Positions 56,792 to 64,000 of a stretch of DNA of 64,000 nucleotides are shown piece after piece (the stretch's first letter is position 1; every line of letters starts with the position of its first letter). Origin of the DNA: Kofleriaceae bacterium (GTDB lineage: Bacteria > Myxococcota_A > Polyangia > Haliangiales > Haliangiaceae); contig JACKDR010000030.1 of NCBI GenBank assembly GCA_020633495.1, forward strand, positions 19,478 to 83,477. Direction: 5' to 3'. The notes under the pieces were generated by a model that did not search any database, was not told where the DNA came from, and saw only the letters and a program-made list of their open reading frames with translations. The position numbers were made by a program, and so were the translations under genes.

Positions 56792-59635
56792 CTACCGCGC
56801 GCTGGCCATCAGGCCGCGCATGCGCCGGACCAGCTCGGCGATGATCGCCGCGCCCATCTCCGGGCGCTCGACCAGCAGGTCCTTGAAGCCGGTGCCCGGC
56901 ACCACCAGGGCCCGGGTGCGCTCGACCGCGCGCACCGTGGCCGAGCGCGGCGCCTCGTCGAGGACCGCCATCTCGCCGATGCACGCGCCGGCGCCCAGCT
57001 CGGACAGGACGCGCTCGGTGCCGGCCGCACCGCCGGCGCCGATCATCACCCGGACCTTGCCCTTGACCACCAGGAAGACGGCGTCGCCGGCGTCGCCCTC
57101 GCGGCACAGATCCTGGCCGGGCAGGAAGATGCGCTCCTCGACCACCGTCGACAGCTCGTCGAGGTCGTCGGGATCGAGCTGGCCGAACAGCGGCACGTTG
57201 CGCAAGAGCATCATCCGCTCGATCGTGGTCAGCGTCGCCATCGCGGCGTTGGCGTCGAGGGTCGCGTACATGCCGCTGTTGCCGACGCCCTTGACGGTCT
57301 GGGCCAGCAGCGCCGGATCGGGCGCCGCCGGCATCTGGCCCGAGGTCGTCCCCGACACCGCGCGCACCGCGGCGCGCCGGACCCGCGGATCCTCGTCGCC
57401 GAGGATCTGGGTCAAGAGGTCGCGGGTCAGCCGGCTGCGCGCGCCGATCGCGCGCACCGCCGCCTCGCGGACCACCGGATCGGGATCGCCGAGCGCCCGG
57501 GTCAACCGGGCGCGCGACGCGTCGTCGTCGAAGCGCGACAGCACCATCGCGACCGCGCCGCGCAGGTACGGCGACGCGTCGTCGGCCAGGGCCAGGAACG
57601 GGCCCGGCTCGAACGGGGCGCGGGCGTCGCTCCACAGCGCGTCGACCGCCTGGGTGATCGGCCACAGCAGCGCCTGATCGACGACGCCGCGCAGCCGGGC
57701 CAGCTCGTCGCGCAGCCGGGCCGGCCGCTCGGTCACGGCCTGGCGGACGGCGTCGACCTCGGGGCGGCGCGCCACCGCGCCGAGCAGGCCGAGGGCGCGG
57801 ACGACGTGCTGCTGGCCGCGCCACAGCGCGAGCTGGCCGACGAACGCGGCGCTGGCCGACTCGCCGCCGTCGGCGTCGGCGACGTGCGACGCCGCGGTCG
57901 CCGCGGCGAGCACGCCGAGCGCGTCGACCTCGGCGCGCAGGAGCCCGACGACCGGGCCGTCGAGGGCGAGCAGGCCCTCGAGCTCGGCGGCCTGCTCGTC
58001 GTCGGTGACGCCGTACTCGTCGCGCAGCGCCTCGAGCGTGGCCGGCGACGGCGCCGCGCCGGCGCGGGCGTTCTCGATGACGATGCGCTCGAGGTCCTTG
58101 CGGTACTGCTGGCGCTGCAGCCGCTGCTCGACCGAGCCCTGGTAGGCGGGGTCGAACAGCTGGCGCTCCTCGTCGGACAGCTCGGCGATCGCCTTCTGGT
58201 GGTCCTTGTCGGTGATGCCGAGCTGGGCGCGCAGGCTGTCGAGGATGACCAGCTCGGCCCGGGTCACCAGGCCGTCGGCGACCAGCTCGCGGACGGTCTC
58301 CTTGTAGGCGCGCAGCCGGGCCTCGCGCTGCTTGGTGCGCTCGGTGTGCAAGAGGTAGATGTCTTGCAGATCGTCGGACGGCGGCGCGTCGCCCCACTCC
58401 CACTTCTTGAGGATCTTCTGGGCGAACTTCTCCTGGACGTACTCGCTCTCCTTGCGGATCCAGCGCCGGAAGAAGATCGCCGCCGACGCCAGCACGACGA
58501 CGAAGCCCCAGCCCTGGACCGCCCACGCCGGCAGCACCCGCAGGCTGGGCTGGCCGGCGAAGAAGTAGAACGAGTTGAAGGCGAGGAACCCGGCCAGCAC
58601 GAGCGCGTGGTGGCGGACCCGCTGCCGGGCCTCGGCGTCGGCGAGGCTGTCGGCGGTGACCCCGCGCAGGGCGCGGCGCAGCGCCAGCCGCTCGCCGGCG
58701 GCGAACACCAGGTAGCTGAGCAGGCCGCCGACCAGCAGCGTCAGCGGCGCCGCCGCGACCCGCGGGATGACGTCGAGCGGGGCGAAGAAGAAGCCGGGGT
58801 CGAGCCACTTCGACGGCAGATCGGTCTCGTAGGCCCACGAGCCGTCGAAGTAGTAGTCCCAGGTCCCGGCGACCAGCCAGTAGTAGACGTAGAACGCGGT
58901 GACGACGCCGGGCCACGCGAAGTAGACGGCGCGGCGGGGCCGGTCGCCGACCTCCTTCCAGTAGCCGCCCTCGACGTCGATGTCGGGGCAGTGCTTCTTG
59001 CACGCGACGCACGGCGCGCACTGCGAGGTGGTCGCGCCGTCGGCGGCGTGCAGCCGCGCCGGCTCGCTGTACATCTTCTCGACGATCCCGACCGGGCACA
59101 GGAAGTTGCACCAGGTCTTGCCGGCGAAGACGAAGCTGGTGGCGGCGGCGACCACGACGACGACGATCAGGAAGCCGGCGAGCCAGGTCGTCGAGCCGTT
59201 GGTCGCGATCAGCCGCAGCGACATGCCGGTGAGCAGCAGCGCGAACTGGATCGCGAAGTAGCGGCCGGCCAGCCAGTCGCCGACCTTGCGGGTGCCGGGG
59301 CGGCCGAGCAGGCGGCCGAGCTGGGCGACCACCGCGAGCGGGCAGATCCGCCGCCACAGGTGGTAGCCGCCGACCACGAAGAACACCGGCAGCGCGGCGA
59401 TCGCCATCGTCCACAGGATGCGGTTGCCGTGGCGGACGCCGAGGATCGTCGGCACCGTGGCCAGGAACGCCAGCACCATCACGACGCGCGCCGCGGTGAC
59501 CCAGCGCGGCACCGCGCCGCCGTCGGTGAACGCCGCCCAGCCGCCGGCGCGAGCGCGGGCGGCCTTGCCGCGGGGCGCGGCGGCGCCGCCGGCGACCGGC
59601 AGCTTGACCTTCTTGCCGGCGGGGGCCTGGGTCAC
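56792..59635 (-). CDS. Membrane polyferredoxin (NosR/NapH/CcoG-like) fused to HEAT repeats and a cNMP-binding domain
   Basis: A 947-residue protein from GTG 59635, overlapping the upstream lipoprotein stop (GTGA). The first 500 residues are a multi-helix membrane part with the cluster motifs of the NosR/NapH group: RRICPLAVV, CNFLCPVGIV and CAPCVACKKHCPDID. A helical cytoplasmic region follows, then PBS-lyase-type HEAT repeats (DPDPVVREAAVRAIG and DEDPRVRRAAVRAV, about 760-810), and a C-terminal cyclic-nucleotide-binding domain (about 820-947) with the ligand cassette IGEMAVLDEAPRSATVRA. It may pass electrons across the membrane under cAMP control. The combination is not one I know as a named family. 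Confidence 0.85.
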   Translation of the reverse strand: MTQAPAGKKVKLPVAGGAAAPRGKAARARAGGWAAFTDGGAVPRWVTAARVVMVLAFLATVPTILGVRHGNRILWTMAIAALPVFFVVGGYHLWRRICPLAVVAQLGRLLGRPGTRKVGDWLAGRYFAIQFALLLTGMSLRLIATNGSTTWLAGFLIVVVVVAAATSFVFAGKTWCNFLCPVGIVEKMYSEPARLHAADGATTSQCAPCVACKKHCPDIDVEGGYWKEVGDRPRRAVYFAWPGVVTAFYVYYWLVAGTWDYYFDGSWAYETDLPSKWLDPGFFFAPLDVIPRVAAAPLTLLVGGLLSYLVFAAGERLALRRALRGVTADSLADAEARQRVRHHALVLAGFLAFNSFYFFAGQPSLRVLPAWAVQGWGFVVVLASAAIFFRRWIRKESEYVQEKFAQKILKKWEWGDAPPSDDLQDIYLLHTERTKQREARLRAYKETVRELVADGLVTRAELVILDSLRAQLGITDKDHQKAIAELSDEERQLFDPAYQGSVEQRLQRQQYRKDLERIVIENARAGAAPSPATLEALRDEYGVTDDEQAAELEGLLALDGPVVGLLRAEVDALGVLAAATAASHVADADGGESASAAFVGQLALWRGQQHVVRALGLLGAVARRPEVDAVRQAVTERPARLRDELARLRGVVDQALLWPITQAVDALWSDARAPFEPGPFLALADDASPYLRGAVAMVLSRFDDDASRARLTRALGDPDPVVREAAVRAIGARSRLTRDLLTQILGDEDPRVRRAAVRAVSGTTSGQMPAAPDPALLAQTVKGVGNSGMYATLDANAAMATLTTIERMMLLRNVPLFGQLDPDDLDELSTVVEERIFLPGQDLCREGDAGDAVFLVVKGKVRVMIGAGGAAGTERVLSELGAGACIGEMAVLDEAPRSATVRAVERTRALVVPGTGFKDLLVERPEMGAAIIAELVRRMRGLMASAR

Positions 59636-61452
59636 TGGGGCTGGAGCGGGCAGGTGAGGCCGGACGGCTTGCCGAGGAACTGCTCGATCGCCTTGGCGCC
59701 CTTGCACTCCTGATCCTGCATGAACTCGAGCGTGAACGCCTGCCACCGCTCGGTCGGCACGATCTGGAAGTGCAGCGTGTCGATCGCGTGGTTGCCCGCC
59801 TTCGGCGTGCCCTGCCGCGGATCCGCGGTCGCGGCGTCGCCGTAGTCACGGACGCCGAAGGCGCGGACGTGACACTGCGCGCACGTCATGCCGTTCTCCT
59901 CGCCGTGATCGCGGCGGCCGTCGTCGAGCGGCAGGTTGGCGACCATGTCGACGAGCTTGTGATCGACGAACAGGTTCACGGCGTCGCGCTTGGACGACAC
60001 GATCTTGCCGTCGACCTGCAGCGGCAGGTCGACGAAGCCCATCGCCTTGCGGCACAGCCCCTCGTAGCCGGGGGTGTGCTTGGGATCGTCGGGGTCGAAC
60101 TTGGGCGCGCACTTGCCGACCCAGCCGGTGCCGTCGGGCGACGCCGTCACCGCGGTCCAGAACCCGGGGATGCCGATGTTGACGTAGGCCTGGGCGGTGC
60201 CGACGGCGTCGGGCAGCGGCTTCATCGCCGCCCACGCCCAGCCGTCGCCGGAGCGGTAGCTGCCGTCGGCCTCGCGGGCCGAGCCGCCACCCATGCGGGC
60301 CTCGGTGGCCAGCGCCGAGAACCCGGCGCGCGCCCACGGGTTGGTCTTGGAGTCGTCGTAGGCCAGGACCTCCTTGACCAGCGCCGCGACCGCCTTGCTG
60401 TCGTCCCTGGGCTTCGCCAGCAGCTTGTCGCTGGGCTTGCCGTCGTCGAGCAGGTGGCGCCAGACCATGTCGAGGAAGACCTTGTTGTTGTAGGCGCGCG
60501 CCTCGGGCGGCAGCGTCGGCACGTCCCAGGTCGGGCGGACGCGGAACATCGCGAACACCGGCTCGGGGGCGCGGGTCGCCTGGTAGATGACGCGCAGCTC
60601 GGTCCACTTCTTGTCGATGCGCGGGCGGACCGCGACGATCTTCCACGACTTGGGATCGCCGAACGACTTCTTGTCGAACTGCTTGCTGGTCGGATCGAGG
60701 CGCGGGTTGTCGTGGGTCTGCGCCATGCCGATCAGGAACGACTGGAACATCGCCTTGCCGTCGGGCTTGGCCAGCTTGGTCTGGACCTCGGGCGGCAGCG
60801 TCGCGCGGAACAGCTCGGCGCTGCGCACCAGGAAGCGATCGAACGGCCAGTCCTTGTTGACGCGGTCGAGGCGGTCCGGCTCGCGGATCGTCAGCAGCGT
60901 CTCGACGACCGCGCCCTGCCGCGCCGCGACCGGGGCCGGCTGCTTCTTCTTCTCGACCTTGATCTCGAAGTCCCAGACGGTGACGTGGTCGGCGTCGCCG
61001 GGCCGCGACGCGGTGATCTGGAACTTGCCGGCCGGCATGTCGGCCTTGGTCGGCGTCCAGGTCACGGTCTGGGTCAGCGCGTCGAACCGCGCGCTCGCCG
61101 GCATCGCGGTCACGCGTGACGCGGTCTCGTCGAGATCTTGATCGATCACGGCGGTGCTGAACGAGATGGTCTGGCCGACGCCGACCGCCTGCCAGGCCGG
61201 CAGCTCGAGCTCGGGCGGGTGGTCGATCTTGGGCTTGACCACGACCGGCTCGATGCGCGGGCCGGCGTCGATCGGCGTCGCGACGGCGGCGTCGATCGGC
61301 GTCGTGGTCGCGGTGCCGGGGCCGGTGCCGCCACCCTTGCCCTTGCCGTCGCCGCTGCAGCCGGCCGTGGTGGTGACCGCGGCGACCAGGGCCGCCAGGA
61401 CGGAGGTGCGGAACAGCGGCGCGGTGGCGCGCCACGGGAGTGCTCGGAACAT
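59632..61452 (-). CDS. Periplasmic lipoprotein with Ig-like and single CxxCH cytochrome domain
   Basis: A 606-residue protein from ATG 61452; the signal peptide ends with lipobox TTAGC. Residues about 65-180 include an Ig/cadherin-like domain (ALTQTVTWTPTKADMPAGKF). A large central region (about 190-480) is unassigned. Near the C-terminus, GMTCAQCHVRAFGVRD holds one CxxCH heme motif, with possible Met or His ligands nearby. Its stop overlaps the start of the polyferredoxin fusion, so the two are translationally coupled and may form a redox pair across the membrane. The frame is open upstream to 61545, but ATG 61452 starts the signal peptide. Confidence 0.8.
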   Translation of the reverse strand: MFRALPWRATAPLFRTSVLAALVAAVTTTAGCSGDGKGKGGGTGPGTATTTPIDAAVATPIDAGPRIEPVVVKPKIDHPPELELPAWQAVGVGQTISFSTAVIDQDLDETASRVTAMPASARFDALTQTVTWTPTKADMPAGKFQITASRPGDADHVTVWDFEIKVEKKKQPAPVAARQGAVVETLLTIREPDRLDRVNKDWPFDRFLVRSAELFRATLPPEVQTKLAKPDGKAMFQSFLIGMAQTHDNPRLDPTSKQFDKKSFGDPKSWKIVAVRPRIDKKWTELRVIYQATRAPEPVFAMFRVRPTWDVPTLPPEARAYNNKVFLDMVWRHLLDDGKPSDKLLAKPRDDSKAVAALVKEVLAYDDSKTNPWARAGFSALATEARMGGGSAREADGSYRSGDGWAWAAMKPLPDAVGTAQAYVNIGIPGFWTAVTASPDGTGWVGKCAPKFDPDDPKHTPGYEGLCRKAMGFVDLPLQVDGKIVSSKRDAVNLFVDHKLVDMVANLPLDDGRRDHGEENGMTCAQCHVRAFGVRDYGDAATADPRQGTPKAGNHAIDTLHFQIVPTERWQAFTLEFMQDQECKGAKAIEQFLGKPSGLTCPLQPQ

Positions 61453-61574
61453 GGTGTCGATCCTCACGGGTTCGGCGCCCCCCACCGGGACGCTCGCCCC
61501 GAGCTTACACAAATGCCAGCGGAGGGTGGCCGCCCGGGGCCCCATCGCGGGCGGAGATGATGTAGAGACGAACG

Positions 61575-63569
61575 GTGACCGCGATCGACGCCGACCTCGC
61601 CCGCCTGTCCGTCAACACGATCCGCACGCTCTCGATCGACGCCGTGCAGAAGGCCGACTCGGGTCACCCCGGGTTGCCGCTCGGCGCGGCGCCGATGAGC
61701 TACGTGCTGTGGCAGCAGCACCTGCGCCACGATCCCAGCGATCCGCACTGGCCGGATCGCGATCGTTTCGTGCTGTCGGCCGGCCACGGCTCGGCGCTCC
61801 TGTACTCGCTCTTGCACCTCGCCGGCTACCCGCTGTCGCTCGACCAGCTGAAGGCGTTCCGCCAGTGGGGCTCGCTGACGCCCGGCCACCCCGAGTGGCA
61901 CCACACGCCCGGCGTCGAAGCCACCACCGGGCCGCTCGGCCAGGGCAGCGCCAACGCCGTCGGCATGGCGATCGCCGAGCGCTACCTCGGCACGCTGTTC
62001 AACCGGCCCGGCCACACGATCGTCGATCACCACACCTACGCGCTGGTGTCCGACGGCGACCTCATGGAGGGCGTGTCGTGCGAGGCGGGCTCGCTGGCCG
62101 GCCACCTCGGCCTCGGCAAGCTGATCTACCTCTACGACGCCAACCACGTCACCCTCGACGGCCCGCTCGACATCGCCTTCTCCGAGGACGTCGCCGCCCG
62201 CTACGGCTCGTACGGCTGGCAGGTGCTGCACGTCGACGACGGCGATCACGATCTCGCGGCGCTCGACCGCGCGCTCGCCGAGGCCCGCGCCGACACCGCG
62301 CGGCCGTCGATCATCATCGTCCACACGACGATCGGCTTCGGCTCGCCCAAGAAGGCCGGCACGTCGAAGGCCCACGGCTCGCCGCTCGGCGTCGACGAGG
62401 TCCGCGCCACCAAGGTCGCGCTGGGCTGGGATCCGGATCGCAGCTTCTACGTCCCCGACGAGGTCCGCGCCCACATGGCCGAGCCCGGCGCCCGCGGCCA
62501 GGCCGCGCACGCGGCGTGGCGCGAGCGGTTCGCGGCGTGGCGCGCCGCCCACCCCGAGCTGGCGACGCAGTGGGATCAGGCGTGGGCCGGCGAGCTGCCG
62601 GCCGGCCTCGACGCCGCGCTGCCGGCGTGGAAGGAGGGCGACAAGCTCGCCACCCGCGTCGCCTCGGGCAAGGTCATGGTCGCGCTCGCCGCCGCGGTGC
62701 CGTGGCTGTTCGGCGGCGACGCCGACCTCGGCGGCTCGACCAAGACGATCGTCCCCGGCGGCGACTACGATCGCGCCGGTGCCGGCCGCAACCTGCGGTT
62801 CGGCATCCGCGAGCACGCGATGGGCTCGATCTGCAACGGCATGGCCTACCACGGCGGCCTGCACCCGTTCGCGGCGACGTTCTTCGTGTTCAGCGACTAC
62901 ATGCGGCCGCCGGTGCGCATCGCCGCGCTCAACGGCCAGCGCGTGACCTACGTCTGGACCCACGACTCGATCGGCCTGGGCGAGGACGGCCCGACCCACC
63001 AGCCGGTCGAGCACCTGATGGCGCTGCGGGCGATGCCCAACCTGGCCGTGTTCCGCCCCGGCGACGCCAACGAGACCGCGGCGGGCTGGCGGGTCGCGAT
63101 GACCCGCGCCGGCGGCCCGGTCGCGCTGGTGCTGTCGCGCCAGGACCTGCCGGTGATGACCGCGGCGGGCGCCCCCGGCGCCGAGCGCGGCGCCTACGTC
63201 CTGGCCGAGGCCAGCGGCGGCGCGCCCCAGGTCGTGCTCATCGGCACCGGCTCCGAGGTGTCGCTGGCGATGGAGGCGCGGGCCGCGCTCGAGGCCGCGG
63301 GCGTCGCGACCCGCGTGGTGTCGATGCCGTGCTGGGAGCTGTTCGCCGAGCAGGACGACGCCTACCGCGCCCAGGTCCTGCCCGCCGGGCCGCCGCGGGT
63401 CGCGGTCGAGGCCGGCGTCACGATGGGCTGGCGCGAGTGGGTCGGCGATCGCGGCGCGGTCATCGGCCTCGATCGCTACGGCGCGTCGGCGCCGGGCGAG
63501 ACCCTGATGGCGAAGCTCGGCATCACCGTCGACGCCGTCGTCGCGGCGGCGAAGCGGCTGCTGGCGTAG
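61575..63569 (+). CDS. tkt: Transketolase
   Basis: A 664-residue protein from GTG 61575. It transfers two-carbon ketol groups between sugar phosphates in the pentose phosphate pathway, using thiamine diphosphate and Mg or Ca. Diagnostic motifs: SGHPGLPLGAAPMSYVLW, GHGSALLYSLLHLAGY, TTGPLGQGSANAVGMAIAER, the cofactor motif SDGDLMEGVSCEAGSLAGHL (GDG followed by the late Asn in YDANHVTLDGP), the pyrimidine-domain segment RFGIREHAMGSICNGM, and THDSIGLGEDGPTHQPVEHL in the second domain. Length matches bacterial transketolases. It is divergent from the CxxCH lipoprotein gene (122 bp between starts) and shows no frame problems. Confidence 0.95.
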   Translation: MTAIDADLARLSVNTIRTLSIDAVQKADSGHPGLPLGAAPMSYVLWQQHLRHDPSDPHWPDRDRFVLSAGHGSALLYSLLHLAGYPLSLDQLKAFRQWGSLTPGHPEWHHTPGVEATTGPLGQGSANAVGMAIAERYLGTLFNRPGHTIVDHHTYALVSDGDLMEGVSCEAGSLAGHLGLGKLIYLYDANHVTLDGPLDIAFSEDVAARYGSYGWQVLHVDDGDHDLAALDRALAEARADTARPSIIIVHTTIGFGSPKKAGTSKAHGSPLGVDEVRATKVALGWDPDRSFYVPDEVRAHMAEPGARGQAAHAAWRERFAAWRAAHPELATQWDQAWAGELPAGLDAALPAWKEGDKLATRVASGKVMVALAAAVPWLFGGDADLGGSTKTIVPGGDYDRAGAGRNLRFGIREHAMGSICNGMAYHGGLHPFAATFFVFSDYMRPPVRIAALNGQRVTYVWTHDSIGLGEDGPTHQPVEHLMALRAMPNLAVFRPGDANETAAGWRVAMTRAGGPVALVLSRQDLPVMTAAGAPGAERGAYVLAEASGGAPQVVLIGTGSEVSLAMEARAALEAAGVATRVVSMPCWELFAEQDDAYRAQVLPAGPPRVAVEAGVTMGWREWVGDRGAVIGLDRYGASAPGETLMAKLGITVDAVVAAAKRLLA

Positions 63570-63644
63570 GCCTCCGAGGAGGACCATCGACGCGGCGCCG
63601 CGGACCCGGCGCGGGCCGCGGTCCGCGCACCGCCGGGGCGGCGG

Positions 63645-64000
63645 TCAGTTCAGCTTCAGCGTGGTCGTGGCGAGGACGACGTCCTTGCCGTTCGACTTGC
63701 CGACCAGCTTCAGCGTGTACTCGGTGCCCCGCGACGGGCCGTCGTCCTCGGTGATCGAGATGTCACCCTCGAGGACGGTCAGCTTGGGATCGACGCCGGT
63801 GAGGCGCTGATCGGCGACGTACTTCTTGCCCTTGTGGAACTCGAGCGCCAGGTTCGGGCTGCTCTTGCCCTTGAGGAACGCCGTGTAGTGGAAGTGCCAC
63901 GCCACGACGTCGTCGGCGTTGGGCTCGCCCTTGACCTCGGACAGCTTCGCCTTCTTGAACTCGGCGATGGTGTCCTTGTCGGAGGCGCCGCTCTCGACCG
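63645..64000 (-). CDS. Hypothetical protein, 5' end outside window
   Basis: The C-terminal 118 residues are visible: an acidic/basic helical part (DTIAEFKKAKLSEVKGEP), a beta-rich segment (DVVAWHFHYTAFLKGKSSPN, ISITEDDGPSRGTEYTLKLV) and the end VVLATTTLKLN. The frame runs to the window edge without a stop. The strand pattern suggests a small beta-sandwich; no family recognised. It is convergent with the transketolase gene. Confidence 0.65.
   Translation of the reverse strand, partial: VESGASDKDTIAEFKKAKLSEVKGEPNADDVVAWHFHYTAFLKGKSSPNLALEFHKGKKYVADQRLTGVDPKLTVLEGDISITEDDGPSRGTEYTLKLVGKSNGKDVVLATTTLKLN

Overview
The window looks like a chromosomal stretch from a very GC-rich, large-genome predatory or soil bacterium of the Myxococcota, most like Kofleriaceae/Haliangiales. 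This is inferred from gene content: eukaryote-like Ser/Thr kinases, a kinase-STAND fusion, a DUF4215 (myxococcal cysteine-rich repeat) protein, many lipoproteins with Asp/Gly/Ala-rich leaders after the lipobox, FHA/PilZ/GGDEF proteins, SpoIIE-type phosphatases, ferritin-like proteins and a DUF222-HNH nuclease. I see no rRNA, tRNA, CRISPR array or prophage.

Layout. 1-6.3 kb: a secreted beta-helix protein (running off the left edge, with a 924-bp near-identical internal duplication) and several small lipoproteins. 6.3-13.3 kb: signalling, with a PknB-type kinase carrying TPRs, an alpha/beta hydrolase, a TPR-PilZ protein, and an overlapping FHA/PilZ-like + GAF-GGDEF pair. 13.4-15.7 kb: a GH13 lipoprotein. 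15.8-18.7 kb: two overlapping SpoIIE-type phosphatases. 18.8-21.7 kb: ferritin-like protein, ECF sigma factor, FecR-like membrane protein. 21.8-26.2 kb: pcm, an ACT-domain regulator, a MgtC/DUF4010 membrane protein and an FG-GAP-like lipoprotein. 26.2-30.7 kb: a kinase C-lobe-only protein, a frameshifted aminoglycoside-phosphotransferase-like gene and a Tat-exported phospholipase-C-type phosphoesterase. 30.8-33.3 kb: a translationally coupled VTT(DedA)-YcaO-TfuA operon. 33.5-35.7 kb: two tandem paralogous membrane proteins of unknown family, the second with an in-frame TGA. 35.9-47.4 kb: a co-directional envelope/signalling run (kinase-STAND, TPR/PEGA-like protein, cysteine-rich repeat protein, CHASE2 nucleotide cyclase, SH3-like protein, M48 protease). 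47.7-49.8 kb: a DUF222-HNH nuclease gene enclosed by 113-bp inverted repeats, followed by two short-unit satellites. 50.1-54.8 kb: a ModA-like binding-protein fusion divergent from a PhoB/PhoR-like two-component pair. 54.9-56.7 kb: Cys-rich lipoprotein, ferritin-like protein and secreted protein. 56.8-61.5 kb: a polyferredoxin-HEAT-cNMP-binding fusion coupled to a CxxCH lipoprotein. 61.6-63.6 kb: transketolase.

A recurring feature is that several otherwise convincing genes can only be read with one or more frame changes, usually compensating and usually in GC-rich low-complexity or homopolymer tracts (near 7.1/7.3, 10.7/10.8, 18.9-19.1, 20.8, 26.7-27.2, 28.9, 34.14 and 55.4 kb). Their density argues for indel errors in the assembly as much as for real pseudogenes, so affected entries give outer limits and say where the frame changes. 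The strongest candidates for something new are the inverted-repeat-flanked HNH unit, the VTT-YcaO-TfuA operon without a visible precursor peptide, the polyferredoxin/HEAT/cNMP fusion with its cytochrome partner, the CxGGxC membrane-protein pair, and the DPC-motif lipoprotein/ferritin-like module.
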